Part shown: in pieces, positions 1 to 8,592 of the stretch
Layout: the number at the start of each line of letters is the position of its first letter
Numbering within the stretch: the stretch's first letter is position 1
Assembly: GCA_963169195.1 (NCBI GenBank)
Contig: CAUJDN010000055.1
Location: 1 to 37,898, forward strand
DNA length: 37,898 nucleotides
Origin: Acidobacteriota bacterium
GTDB lineage: Bacteria > Acidobacteriota > Vicinamibacteria > Vicinamibacterales > UBA2999
Direction: 5' to 3'
Program-made: the position numbers and the translations under genes
Notes under the pieces: generated by a model
Seen by the model: the letters and a program-made list of their open reading frames with translations, nothing else
Database searches by the model: none
What the model was told of the DNA's origin: nothing

Positions 1-417
1 CAGGAGTTCCGCCGCCTGTACGACGAGCAGAACTTCGGCATGTCGCTGCCGGACGCCATGCGGGCCATGGCGCGGCGGGTGCCGGTGCTGGATGCCCGCT
101 TCTTCGTCACGGCCGTCCTGACGCAGCGCGAGTCGGGCGGCTACCTGTCCGAGGTGCTCGACAACCTGGCGAGCGTGATGCGGGAACGCTTCAAGCTCAA
201 GCGCCAGATCCGGGTCATCTCGGCGCACGGCCGGATCAGCGCGTGGGTGTTGTCCGCCCTGCCGCCGGCGCTGGCCGGCATCCTGTTCCTGCTCTCGCCC
301 GACTTCATGCGCATCCTGTGGGAGGACCCGCTCGGCGTGCGCCTGATTCTCATCGCGGTCGTGCTCCAGATCACGGGCACGATCATCATCTCCCGCATGG
401 TGCGGATCGAGTACTAG
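1..417 (+). CDS. tadB: TadB-like inner-membrane protein of a Tad/Flp pilus (5' end outside window)
   Basis: This is the C-terminal 138 residues of a type II secretion system F-domain protein, open from the first base of the window. It contains the T2SSF signature region (AVLTQRESGGYLSEVLDNLA at about residues 39-58), a basic stretch (RERFKLKRQIRV) and then two hydrophobic helices, the second ending in a short basic tail. In Tad systems TadB and TadC form the inner-membrane platform that couples the ATPase TadA to pilin assembly. The next gene starts 2 nt after the stop and encodes the TadC partner, which supports the assignment. The true start lies upstream of the window. The TadB rather than GspF/PilC assignment rests on this pairing. 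Confidence 0.85.
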   Translation, partial: QEFRRLYDEQNFGMSLPDAMRAMARRVPVLDARFFVTAVLTQRESGGYLSEVLDNLASVMRERFKLKRQIRVISAHGRISAWVLSALPPALAGILFLLSPDFMRILWEDPLGVRLILIAVVLQITGTIIISRMVRIEY

Positions 418-419
418 CC

Positions 420-1331
420 GTGGACCTCCAGGTCGTGCTCCCCGTCGTCATCATCTTCATCGCCGTCGCGGCCGCGACGGCGTCGCTGGCGTGGCTGCTC
501 ACGGATCCACAGGTCGTGCGGCGGCGCCTGTCGAACATCGCGGCCGGTCCGGCACCGGGGGCCGCCTCGGCATCGGTCCTCGAGGACGGGGGGTCGCCCT
601 TTGCCCGTCGCGTGCGCTCGTTCGTGCCGAAGTCGCCGAGCGAGATGAACCGCATCGAGCGCATGCTGGCGACCGCAGGCTACAGCGGCACATGGCCGGC
701 GATCCTGTTCGTGCTGGCGCAGGTCGGGCTGGCCGCGATTTCCGCAATCCTGCTGTTCTCCTACTTCGGGCCTGGCCTCGGCCTGGTGATGGCCCTGCTC
801 GCTGCCGGCATCGCGTACTTCGTTCCCACGTTGTGGCTGGGGCGCGCCATCGAGAAGCGCAAGCGCGCCATCCAGAACGGCCTTCCCGACGCCATCGACC
901 TGATGATCGTGTGCATCGAGTCCGGCTCCGGCGTGGACCAGGCGCTGAACCGCGTGGCGGAAGAACTGGCGCTCCCGTATCCCGAGCTGGCGCACGAACT
1001 CGACCTGGTCTCGGCTGAAACGCGGGCCGGCAAGCCGCGCCTCGAAGCGTTCAAGAACTTCGCCGAGCGGACGAAGGTGGACGACGTCCGGTCGCTGGTG
1101 GCCATGCTGGTGCAGACCGACCGCTTCGGGACGAGCGTCGGACAGGCGCTTCGCACGCACGCCGAGACCTCGCGGACCAAGCGCCGGCAGCGGGCCGAGG
1201 AGAAGGCCGCCAAGCTCGGCGTGAAGCTGCTGTTCCCGCTGGTGTTCTGTCTGTTCCCGGCTTTCTACGCCGTCGTGCTGGGACCATCCATGGTGCGGAT
1301 CTTCAGGCAGTTCGTCTGGGGTGGGCAATAG
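420..1331 (+). CDS. tadC: TadC-like inner-membrane protein of a Tad/Flp pilus
   Basis: A 303-aa T2SSF-domain membrane protein. The GTG at 420 is chosen because it follows the tadB stop by 2 nt and begins directly with an N-terminal membrane helix (VVLPVVIIFIAVAAATASLA). A paired hydrophobic segment lies at about residues 95-140, the F domain (GLPDAIDLMIVCIESGSGVD, then TDRFGTSVGQALRTHAE) occupies the middle, and a C-terminal helix follows (LLFPLVFCLFPAFYAVVLG). GLPDA-DLM-ESG is typical of TadC. Known role of the family: with TadB it forms the membrane platform for Flp pilus assembly or Tad secretion. The long reading frame continues upstream of 420, but there it only shadows tadB. Confidence 0.88.
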   Translation: MDLQVVLPVVIIFIAVAAATASLAWLLTDPQVVRRRLSNIAAGPAPGAASASVLEDGGSPFARRVRSFVPKSPSEMNRIERMLATAGYSGTWPAILFVLAQVGLAAISAILLFSYFGPGLGLVMALLAAGIAYFVPTLWLGRAIEKRKRAIQNGLPDAIDLMIVCIESGSGVDQALNRVAEELALPYPELAHELDLVSAETRAGKPRLEAFKNFAERTKVDDVRSLVAMLVQTDRFGTSVGQALRTHAETSRTKRRQRAEEKAAKLGVKLLFPLVFCLFPAFYAVVLGPSMVRIFRQFVWGGQ

Positions 1332-1386
1332 GCCCGCGCGGCGCGGGTTCGTCGGCAACCATCGGTTCATCGAGGAGGAGGACGCT

Positions 1387-1482
1387 GTGGAAACTTGGCA
1401 GATTGGGATGATGGTGCTGGGCGGAGTCCTGCTGCTCCTGTATTTCAAGCGGCGGAGCGACCGGATCAGCCGGAGCTCGTAG
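1387..1482 (+). CDS. 31-aa single-span membrane peptide in the tad locus
   Basis: A short reading frame starting GTG at 1387, preceded by a very strong purine-rich Shine-Dalgarno (gaggaggagg) about 5 nt upstream. The product begins VETWQIGMMVLGGVLLLLYF and continues with a basic, serine-rich tail KRRSDRISRSS. That makes one transmembrane helix with a positive C-terminus, so probably N-out/C-in. It lies 55 nt after tadC and 13 nt before the TPR lipoprotein, on the same strand. I do not recognise a family. It could be a small accessory subunit of the Tad platform; it lacks the Glu/Tyr motif and processing site expected of a Flp pilin. The ribosome-binding site and hydrophobicity are seen; the role is unknown. 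Confidence 0.6.
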   Translation: METWQIGMMVLGGVLLLLYFKRRSDRISRSS

Positions 1483-1495
1483 GAGTCGGGACGCT

Positions 1496-2215
1496 GTGAT
1501 CGGCCTGCGCTTGATGACGGGTGCCGTGATGGCGCTGGCGGTGGTGGGTTGCGCCTCGGGGCGCAGTTTCACCCTCGCCGACCGCTTCGTCCGCCAGGGG
1601 ATGCCGGCCGTGGACCTGGGCGGTCCACGGCCGACGGTCTCCAACGCGGCGAAGGGCAACCCGCTCGAGCACAGGACGATCACGGCGGTGCCCCGGCGCC
1701 TGTCGAGCTCGCTGTCGGCTGTGGAGTCCTTCCACCCCGAGCTGAGGGACGCCCTCTGGCGCGTGCGGCTGGCGCCGACGGCCACGCACCACCTGCAGGT
1801 GGCGCGCGCCTACGTGCGCCTCGGCATCTTCGACACGGCCCACGACTACCTGGCCCGCAGCCTCACGATGAATGGGCCCGATCCGGCCGTGCACGACGCG
1901 ATGGCCCGGCTCTGGCGCGACTGGGGCCAGGCGGGCCTCGGTCTTTCGCATGCCTACCAGGCCGTCCACCTGGCACCCGAGTGGGCGGTCGGGCAGAACA
2001 CCTTGGGCACGCTGCTGTACCGCCTTGGACAGCGGCGGGACGCTGTCCAGCGGTTCGAGGCCGCCGTGCGGATCGATCCCGGCGCCGCCTACGCCCTGCA
2101 GAACCTGTGCACCGCGTATCAGGCCGAGGGCCGGACGCGCGAGGCCATCTCGATGTGCCGGCGGGCGGATGCGGCCCGTGCACGGCCGTCCGCCGCCAGG
2201 AAGGAGTCTCGCTGA
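1496..2215 (+). CDS. TPR-containing lipoprotein, TadD-like
   Basis: A 239-aa protein starting GTG at 1496. The N-terminus is a lipoprotein signal: a hydrophobic stretch with lipobox VVGC, so Cys19 would be lipidated. The second half carries tandem tetratricopeptide repeats (for example ARAYVRLGIFDTAHDYLARS, then GTLLYRLGQRRDAVQRFEAA, then LCTAYQAEGRTREAISMCRR). Tad loci typically encode a TPR lipoprotein, TadD, that acts as a pilotin or assembly factor at the outer membrane, and position and architecture fit that role. Its stop codon overlaps the start of the next gene by 1 nt (TGATG), implying translational coupling. Assignment to TadD proper rather than a lineage-specific TPR lipoprotein is inference. 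Confidence 0.75.
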   Translation: MIGLRLMTGAVMALAVVGCASGRSFTLADRFVRQGMPAVDLGGPRPTVSNAAKGNPLEHRTITAVPRRLSSSLSAVESFHPELRDALWRVRLAPTATHHLQVARAYVRLGIFDTAHDYLARSLTMNGPDPAVHDAMARLWRDWGQAGLGLSHAYQAVHLAPEWAVGQNTLGTLLYRLGQRRDAVQRFEAAVRIDPGAAYALQNLCTAYQAEGRTREAISMCRRADAARARPSAARKESR

Positions 2216-3549
2216 TGCTGGCCCCGACCCCCGCCTACACCGGCGCCGTGGTGCCGTTTCCGGAGGCGCCGCACTCGATCGAGGAGACCGGGCTCTCCTT
2301 CGACCTGATCGAGCAGCTCGTGCTGAAGACCTTGCACTTCGCCGGGGAACTCACCGGGGCCGAGCTCGGGCGCAAGCTGGGGTTGCAGTATTCGGCCATC
2401 GCGCCGGTGCTGGAGCACGTCAAGCACCAGTACCTCGTCGAGGTGCTGGGCAGCGGGCTGGTGGCCGGGCCCGCGTACGTCTATCGCATCACCGACCTCG
2501 GACGCCAGCGCGCGCTGCTGTTCCTGGAACAGAGCCACTATGTCGGCGCGGCCCCTGTGCCCTTCGCCGCCTACGAGTCCTACATGCGCGCCTTCACGGC
2601 CGTGCTGCCGCGCCCGGCCACGCGCGACCGCGTCCGCGACGCCTTCGGCGAACTCGTCCTCAGCCAACGTGTGCTGGATCAGCTGGGCCCGGCAGTCAAC
2701 GGGGGGCACTCGCTGTTCATCTACGGGGCGCCTGGAAACGGCAAGACGGTCATCTCCCAGGCCATCCGGAACCTGCTGGACGGCGAGATGGCCGTTCCGC
2801 AGGCCATCGAGGCCAACGGCCACATCATCCAGGTGTTCGATGCGGTCGTCCACGAGGCCCTCGACGGCGCGTCCATCGCCGACGACCCCCTGGACACGGG
2901 ACACGCGCCGGATCACCGCTGGGTCCGGTGCCGGCGGCCCCTGATCACGGTGGGCGGCGAGCTGACGCTCGAGGCGCTCGACCTCTCGTACGGGTCGGTC
3001 TCGAAGTTCTACCAGGCCCCGGTGCAGATGACGGCCAACGGCGGCGTCCTCGTCATCGACGACTTCGGGCGGCAGCGCTGCGCGCCGGCCGCCATCCTCA
3101 ACCGCTGGATCACGCCGCTCGAGAGCCGGGTGGACTTCCTCACGCTGCAGACGGGGCAGAAGCTGCCGATGCCGTTCGCCGTGCTGGTGGTCTTCGCCAC
3201 CAACATCAAGCCGACCGACCTCGTCGACGAGGCGTTCCTGCGCCGCATCCAGTACAAGGTGTTCGCCGAGAGCCCGACCGTTGCCGATTTCAAGCGCATT
3301 TTCGAGCGGTGCTGCCTGCAGCGGGGGCTCGAGTACGACGAGGCCCTCGTGAACCGCCTCATCGCCGAGCAGTTCGCCGTCAAGCGGGTCCCCCTGCGCG
3401 GCTGCCACCCGCGGGACCTCATCACGCAGGCCCTTGCGATTGCCGAGTACCTTGGCGAGCCCGAGCACCTGACCGACCCCTTGCTGAAACTGGCCTTCCA
3501 GACCTACTTCGTGGACGACGCGTCCGCGGATGGGGATCCCACGGCGTAG
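2215..3549 (+). CDS. AAA+ ATPase with N-terminal winged-helix-like domain, Tad-associated
   Basis: A 444-aa protein whose ATG overlaps the preceding stop by 1 nt. Residues ~25-105 look like a winged helix (SFDLIEQLVLKTLHFAGELT followed by LGRKLGLQYSAIAPVLEHVK). Then comes a AAA+ module with Walker A GAPGNGKT (171-178), Walker B VLVIDDFG (278-285) and sensor-1 FATN (327-330), ending in a helical lid. No TadA/PilT-type secretion-ATPase motifs are visible, so it is not the Tad motor. The family resembles predicted P-loop ATPases often found beside vWA genes. Its immediate neighbour encodes a double-vWA protein, recalling MoxR/vWA pairs. A regulatory or chaperone role in the Tad locus is inference. 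The winged helix could bind DNA or protein. Confidence 0.75.
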   Translation: MLAPTPAYTGAVVPFPEAPHSIEETGLSFDLIEQLVLKTLHFAGELTGAELGRKLGLQYSAIAPVLEHVKHQYLVEVLGSGLVAGPAYVYRITDLGRQRALLFLEQSHYVGAAPVPFAAYESYMRAFTAVLPRPATRDRVRDAFGELVLSQRVLDQLGPAVNGGHSLFIYGAPGNGKTVISQAIRNLLDGEMAVPQAIEANGHIIQVFDAVVHEALDGASIADDPLDTGHAPDHRWVRCRRPLITVGGELTLEALDLSYGSVSKFYQAPVQMTANGGVLVIDDFGRQRCAPAAILNRWITPLESRVDFLTLQTGQKLPMPFAVLVVFATNIKPTDLVDEAFLRRIQYKVFAESPTVADFKRIFERCCLQRGLEYDEALVNRLIAEQFAVKRVPLRGCHPRDLITQALAIAEYLGEPEHLTDPLLKLAFQTYFVDDASADGDPTA

Positions 3550-3558
3550 GGAGCGTCC

Positions 3559-5550
3559 GTGCGCGCGCGAGCCGCTTCACGCGCGGCACTCCTGCTGGCT
3601 GCGTCCCTCTTGGGGGTCGCCGGGGCCGCCGACGGCGCCGGGGCGCCCGAGACCACGATTCGCATCACCTCGCCTCTCGGCCGGACCGGCGTGCCGGGTG
3701 TCGTGCGCGTCGTCGCCCAGGTGACGACGCCCGTCCCCGGCGGCATCGTGCGCGTGCGGTTCTACGTCGACGACACGCTGCTCGGCGAGGACACGGATGG
3801 TCCTCCGTATGTCACCGAGTGGGAGGACGAGAATCCCTACGAGCCCCGCGTCATTCGCGCCGAGGTGGATGACGGGTTGGGCGGGACGGTCGAGGACCGG
3901 GTCTCGCTGGCCTCGCTCGAAGTCATCGAGGAGGCGTCGGTGTCGTCCGTGCTGGTCGAAGCGACGGTCACCGACGAAGCCGGCCGCTACGTCCAGAACC
4001 TGGACGCCGGTCGTTTCTCCCTGTCCGAGGACGGCGAGCGACAGACGCTCGATCTCGTGCAGATGCAGACGCTGCCCACCACCTTCACGCTGCTGGTGGA
4101 TGGCTCCCAGAGCATGTCCCGTCGCATCGACCTCGTCCGGGCGACGGCGCGGCGCCTGGCGTCCCGCCTCGAGAACGGGGACATGGTGGTGGTCGCCCCC
4201 TTCAGGCGGCGCATCGAGTCGGTGACGGGCCCGACCAACGACGCGCAGACCATCGGCGATGCCATCGCGGGCATCGAGGCGGTCGGCGGGACGGCCATCC
4301 TGGATTCGCTGGCCACCCTGCCCGAGTACTTCGCCCGGGCCGAGGGGCGGCAGGTGGTGATCCTCGTCACCGACGGCTACGACGAGCACAGCTCGACGTC
4401 GATGGAGGACGCGTTCCGGGCGCTCCAGCGCGTCCAGGCGACGGTCTACGTCGTCGGCATCGGTGGTGTCGCCGGCATCTCGCTCAAGGGCGAGACGCTG
4501 CTCAAGCGCGTCGCCGCGCAGATGGGTGGCCGTGCCTTCTTTCCGTCCCGGGAGGAACAGCTGCCGGACGTGCACGGGCTCATCGCCACCGAGACCTACA
4601 GCCGCTACGTCATCACCTACACGCCGACGAACCAGGAATGGAATGGCGCGTACCGCGCCATCAGGCTGGCGGTCGACGAGCCCTCCTATACCGTGAAGGC
4701 ACGGCCCGGGTATTTCGCCCCGGCGCCGCCACCCATCCGGCCGACGCTCGAGTTCAGCGCCTCCGGCGACAGCGAGGCCGTGCTGGCCCTGGCGGCCTCG
4801 GACGTGACGGTCATCGAGGACGGCGTGGCCCAGACCATCGAGTCGTTCCAGGAAGCCAATGCGCCCATGTCGATCGTGATGGCGCTCGACGCGAGCGGGA
4901 GCATGCGACCGGCACTCGAGGCCGTGAAGGCGGCGGCCACCACCTTCGTGCAGTCCCTGCGGCCGGCGGATCCGCTCGCGCTGGTGCAGTTCTCCGACCG
5001 CGTCGTCGTGGAGCACGAGCTGTCCACGCGGCGCCAGCTGACCCTCGATGCCATCGCGGGGCACCAGGCGCTCGGCGGGACCGCGCTGTGGGACGCGCTC
5101 CACGACTCGATGGCCTACCTGCAGCGTCAGCCCGGGCGGCGCGCCGTGGTCGTGCTGACCGATGGCCGCGACGAGAACAACCCCGGCACGGCCCCCGGCA
5201 GCGCCCACACCCTGGCCGACGTGCTGGCGCAGGTGCGTGACACCGAGACCACGGTGTACGCCATCGGCCTGGGCCCCCGTGTGGATCGGGAGGGGCTGGC
5301 GCGCGTGGCGGAGGCTTCCGGCGGTGCGGCGTACTTCCCCGAGGACGTGTCTCAGCTGGCGGATCGCTACCGGCGCGTCGTGGACGACCTGCGCCGGCGC
5401 TACCTGATCACGTACACCTCGACCAACAGCACCCGCGATGGCGCCTGGCGCGAGGTGCAGATCACGACGTCGAGACCGGGCCTCGTGGTTCGCAGCGTAG
5501 GCGGGTACAACGCGCCGGGTCGCGCAAAACCGGCCTCGCAGGAACCGTGA
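3559..5550 (+). CDS. Secreted double-vWA protein (acidobacterial VWFA-related type)
   Basis: A 663-aa protein starting GTG at 3559, 9 nt after the AAA+ gene. The N-terminal ~24 residues form a Sec signal peptide (ALLLAASLLGVAGAADG). Residues ~32-120 look like an Ig-like fold (IRITSP..., VRFYVDDTLLGED, IRAEVDDG). Two von Willebrand A domains follow, each with an intact MIDAS DxSxS: DGSQS at 181-185 and DASGS at 444-448. Both end with a similar block (YSRYVITYTPTN and RRYLITYTSTN), so the protein looks like an internal duplication. The family is expanded in Acidobacteriota and is of unknown function. vWA proteins in pilus loci can be tip adhesins, so a metal-dependent adhesion or assembly role on the Tad system is plausible but not shown. 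Confidence 0.85.
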   Translation: MRARAASRAALLLAASLLGVAGAADGAGAPETTIRITSPLGRTGVPGVVRVVAQVTTPVPGGIVRVRFYVDDTLLGEDTDGPPYVTEWEDENPYEPRVIRAEVDDGLGGTVEDRVSLASLEVIEEASVSSVLVEATVTDEAGRYVQNLDAGRFSLSEDGERQTLDLVQMQTLPTTFTLLVDGSQSMSRRIDLVRATARRLASRLENGDMVVVAPFRRRIESVTGPTNDAQTIGDAIAGIEAVGGTAILDSLATLPEYFARAEGRQVVILVTDGYDEHSSTSMEDAFRALQRVQATVYVVGIGGVAGISLKGETLLKRVAAQMGGRAFFPSREEQLPDVHGLIATETYSRYVITYTPTNQEWNGAYRAIRLAVDEPSYTVKARPGYFAPAPPPIRPTLEFSASGDSEAVLALAASDVTVIEDGVAQTIESFQEANAPMSIVMALDASGSMRPALEAVKAAATTFVQSLRPADPLALVQFSDRVVVEHELSTRRQLTLDAIAGHQALGGTALWDALHDSMAYLQRQPGRRAVVVLTDGRDENNPGTAPGSAHTLADVLAQVRDTETTVYAIGLGPRVDREGLARVAEASGGAAYFPEDVSQLADRYRRVVDDLRRRYLITYTSTNSTRDGAWREVQITTSRPGLVVRSVGGYNAPGRAKPASQEP

Positions 5551-5561
5551 AAGGGGAACAG

Positions 5562-5729
5562 ATGCGGATTGGTGGTGCGAGCCGGGACGGCATGATGTCG
5601 CTGATCCCGCTGGCGGTCGCCATCGTGGTGACGATGGTGCTGCTCGGCGGGCCCGAGGAGGCGCTGCGCGCCCTCGAGCGCGTCGGCTACGACGCGTGGA
5701 TACTGGTCGGCAGCTGGTTCCGTCGCTGA
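5562..5729 (+). CDS. 55-aa small membrane protein closing the tad-associated operon
   Basis: Two in-frame starts exist: a GTG at 5547 overlapping the upstream stop, and an ATG at 5562. I chose ATG 5562 because aagggga sits 5-6 nt before it. The product (55 aa) has one hydrophobic helix (MMSLIPLAVAIVVTMVLLGG) followed by a charged amphipathic segment (EEALRALERVGYDAWILVG) ending WFRR. This looks somewhat like a Flp-pilin-sized protein, but no prepilin peptidase site (G/XXXXEY) is visible. It is the last gene of the plus-strand cluster and is convergent with the metal ATPase gene 2 nt away. Function unknown. Confidence 0.6.
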   Translation: MRIGGASRDGMMSLIPLAVAIVVTMVLLGGPEEALRALERVGYDAWILVGSWFRR

Positions 5730-5731
5730 CC

Positions 5732-7630
5732 TCAGTAGTCGCGCAGGACCGGTGGGGCCCATGCGGCCCGGAGGGCGTTCAGCACCGCGAAGACGTCGAT
5801 CACTTCCTGTGTGACCGCACCGGCCACCGGCGGCAGGTAGCCGGCCGCCGCGACGAGCATGCCCGCCACGCTGAGTGCCATGCCCCCGACCGCGCTCTGG
5901 AGCGCAATGCGCCGCATGCGGCGGCCGATGTGGAACAGCTCGTCGACGCGCTCCAGGGCATTGTCGAGCACCACGGCCCCGGCCGCTTCGGCCGTGACAT
6001 CGCTCGCCTGGCCGAACGCGATCCCCACCGTTGCCGCCGTCAAGGCCGGGGCGTCGTTGATGCCGTCGCCCACGAAGACGGTACAGGCGCGCCCGGTCTC
6101 TCGCCGCACGAGCGCCAGTTTCTGCTCGGGACCCTGGCTCGCGTGAATCTCGCTGATACCGACGCGCTCGGCCAGGTACCGGACCTCGCTCTCCCGGTCG
6201 CCCGAGACCAGGAGCACCCGTGTGAAACCGTGCCTCGTGTTCAGGTGCTGCACGAAGGTCCTGCCCTCGGCGCGCGGCTCGTCCCTGAAACGGAACGTCG
6301 CGGCATACCGGCCATCGATGAGGACGACGCACTCGAGGCCACCCGAAAGGGGCGGCAGGGTGGCGGCCGCCTCCGGCAGCAGCCGGCCGAGGACGGCGCG
6401 GCTGGTGACCAGGACCGAACGCCCGCCGATGACGCCACGCAGCCCCTGCCCGGGGCGCTCGCTCACCTCGGTCGCGTCGTGGGGCGCCAGCCGCGCCTCG
6501 TCGGCGGCCGCGATCACCGCCTCGGCGAGCGGGTGCCGCGAGTAGCGCTCGAGGCTGGCCACGGTGCCGAGCACGTCGTCGCGCGTGTAGCCGTCGGCGA
6601 CGAACACCTCCGTGAGCCTGGGCTTGCCGTAGGTGAGTGTGCCCGTCTTGTCGAAGATGGCCGTGCGGCAGGTGTCCACCTTCTCGAGGACCGCCGGATC
6701 CCGGATGACGATGCCGCGCCGCGCCGCGAGCGAGACCGAGCCGATGATGGCCACCGGGATGCCGATGAGCAGCGGGCACGGCGTGGCGACCACCAGCACG
6801 GCCAGGAAGCGCAGCGGGTCGCCGCTGGCCACCCAGGCGGCCACCGCGATGACCACCGCCAGCGGCGTGTAGACGGCGCCCAGCTGATCGCCCAGCCGCC
6901 GCAACTGCGGCCGGCGCTGCTCGGACTCGCGCATCACCTGCATGATCTTGGCGTAGCGCGAGTCCACGGCCCGCTTCTCGGCGCGGATGGTGAGCGCGCC
7001 CTCGCCATTGACCGCCCCCGAGAGCACCGACGAGCCCACGACCTTCGACAGGACGTAGGGCTCGCCCGTCAGGTACGACTCGTCCATCGTGCTGCGACCC
7101 TCGATCACGGTCCCATCGACGGGACAGGTCTCGTGCGGGAAGACGACCAGCACGTCTCCAGGCGACACCTCGTCCAGGCCGACGTCCTTCATGACGCCAT
7201 CCAGCCGGCGGTGCGCCAGCGTCGGCATGCGCCGGGCCAGCGCTTCGAGGGCGGAGGAGGCGCTTCGGACGGCGTAGGCCTCGAGGGCCTGGCCTCCCGA
7301 CAGCATCAGGACGACGAGCGTTCCCGCCAGGTGCTCGCCGAGCACGACGGCGGTGACGATCGAGATGCCGGCGAGCAGGTCGGAGCTGAAGTCGAGGCGG
7401 ACGAGGCGCCCCAGGAGGCCCAGGACCAGGGGCACGCCGCCCAGGCCCAGCGCGATGACCAGGGGCAGCTGGTCCGCGGGCGCGCCGAAGGCCAGCCGTG
7501 GGCCACCGGGCGCATACCGGATCGCCAGGTGCGCGGCAATGGCCGCGAGCGCGGTGGCCGCGACAAGGGTGTCCTGGGAGGGAAGCAGCTTCCGGTACGG
7601 CGAGACGGCGGGCACGGGCGACCTGTCCAT
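5732..7630 (-). CDS. P1B-type heavy-metal-transporting ATPase with a TPC membrane motif
   Basis: A 632-aa P-type ATPase starting ATG at 7630. Motifs in order: actuator TGE (188-190), membrane metal motif TPC (283-285) where Cu/Zn ATPases have CPC, phosphorylation motif DKTGT (327-331), the P1B-specific HP dipeptide (366-367) and hinge GDGIND (521-526). There is no N-terminal heavy-metal-associated domain; the protein starts almost directly with membrane helices. TPC is the motif described for the P1B-5 subgroup, for which nickel/iron export has been reported, but no C-terminal hemerythrin domain is seen. The substrate is therefore uncertain. It is divergently transcribed from a degenerate kinase-like gene with 58 bp between. 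Confidence 0.9.
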   Translation of the reverse strand: MDRSPVPAVSPYRKLLPSQDTLVAATALAAIAAHLAIRYAPGGPRLAFGAPADQLPLVIALGLGGVPLVLGLLGRLVRLDFSSDLLAGISIVTAVVLGEHLAGTLVVLMLSGGQALEAYAVRSASSALEALARRMPTLAHRRLDGVMKDVGLDEVSPGDVLVVFPHETCPVDGTVIEGRSTMDESYLTGEPYVLSKVVGSSVLSGAVNGEGALTIRAEKRAVDSRYAKIMQVMRESEQRRPQLRRLGDQLGAVYTPLAVVIAVAAWVASGDPLRFLAVLVVATPCPLLIGIPVAIIGSVSLAARRGIVIRDPAVLEKVDTCRTAIFDKTGTLTYGKPRLTEVFVADGYTRDDVLGTVASLERYSRHPLAEAVIAAADEARLAPHDATEVSERPGQGLRGVIGGRSVLVTSRAVLGRLLPEAAATLPPLSGGLECVVLIDGRYAATFRFRDEPRAEGRTFVQHLNTRHGFTRVLLVSGDRESEVRYLAERVGISEIHASQGPEQKLALVRRETGRACTVFVGDGINDAPALTAATVGIAFGQASDVTAEAAGAVVLDNALERVDELFHIGRRMRRIALQSAVGGMALSVAGMLVAAAGYLPPVAGAVTQEVIDVFAVLNALRAAWAPPVLRDY

Positions 7631-7688
7631 GGTACGCCCCGGCGCATGCGTTAGACTATCCTTTCAATCGTGTTGCGAGGTTTCCCCG

Positions 7689-8573
7689 TTGTCCGATTCC
7701 CGCGTGTTCATTCCTCCGTATGTGCCTCCGTCCCGTCGTGCGGAGGGGAGTCCGGGCGGCGCGCGCCCGGGCGATGAACAGTCCGATGCTGAGACGAACC
7801 CCCTGGTTCGTGAAGGGCTGCCGGCCACCTACCGCATGCGCGCCGAGCCTCACTACGTCGAGGCGCTCGCGCAGCCTCCGCGCGCCGAGGTGCCAACGGT
7901 GAGCGAGCGCCCGCCCGTGCCCGGCGCCGCCGTGTCCGCCGCGATCGCGCAGGCGGTGGAGGCGGTGGACGAGGCGCTGGCTGGCCTCCCGTCACGGGGG
8001 CAATCGCTGCGCGAGCGGGTGGCCGTCGAACTGGCGCGGGCCGAGGCCCTCAGGGCCCGGTGGCTGGCCGAAGCGGTGGTGGTGTTGCAGCAGGAGCCGC
8101 TGCCGGCACTGGATCTCGTGGACCTTGCCCGGGTGTTGGGGGCCGTGGCGACCGCGTGTGGCCCGGAGCAACGCCTGACGGGCGGGGCGCCCTCCATCAC
8201 CGTGCCCGATGGCGCCTTCCAGGTGTTCGGTGACGAGCGGCTGCTGACCGCGGCCATCGGAGGGCTCGTGCACGCCATGCGGGCGCTCGTGGACGACCGC
8301 GCCGACCCCAACCGGGTGATCGTCCGGATGGGGCCGCGCCACGACACCGCGTCGCGGACCATCGAGGTGATGCAGACGGCGGTCCGCGTGCCGGCCTCGG
8401 CGCACGCGCGCTTCTTCGACGCGGACTGGGCTGCGCACCCCGCGGGGCCGGCCGGCGCCGCGCTGCTGGCCGCCGCGCGCCGCATTGCCCTGGCCCAGGG
8501 CGGCACCCTCGACGTCCGGGCGAATGAAGGCGGCGGCTGCAGCCTGGTGTTCAGCGTGCCGGCGGCGGGGTAG
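7689..8573 (+). CDS. Degenerate histidine-kinase-like (HATPase-fold) protein
   Basis: A 294-aa protein. TTG at 7689 is the most likely start (cgagg lies 8 nt upstream; a GTG at 7704 is the alternative); the open frame further upstream only shadows the ATPase gene. Residues 1-80 are Pro/Arg-rich and probably disordered. Residues ~85-150 form helices where a kinase dimerisation domain would be, but no H-box histidine motif is visible. Residues ~160-294 resemble a GHKL ATPase: LLTAAIGGLVHAMRALV at the N-box position without its Asn, AALLAAARRIALAQGGTLDV, and a closing GGGCSLVFSVP. The DxGxG box is not recognisable. It is probably a pseudokinase or a regulator using the fold for binding. Confidence 0.6.
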   Translation: MSDSRVFIPPYVPPSRRAEGSPGGARPGDEQSDAETNPLVREGLPATYRMRAEPHYVEALAQPPRAEVPTVSERPPVPGAAVSAAIAQAVEAVDEALAGLPSRGQSLRERVAVELARAEALRARWLAEAVVVLQQEPLPALDLVDLARVLGAVATACGPEQRLTGGAPSITVPDGAFQVFGDERLLTAAIGGLVHAMRALVDDRADPNRVIVRMGPRHDTASRTIEVMQTAVRVPASAHARFFDADWAAHPAGPAGAALLAAARRIALAQGGTLDVRANEGGGCSLVFSVPAAG

Positions 8574-8592
8574 CGGGCAGCGGCTGCGCCGG

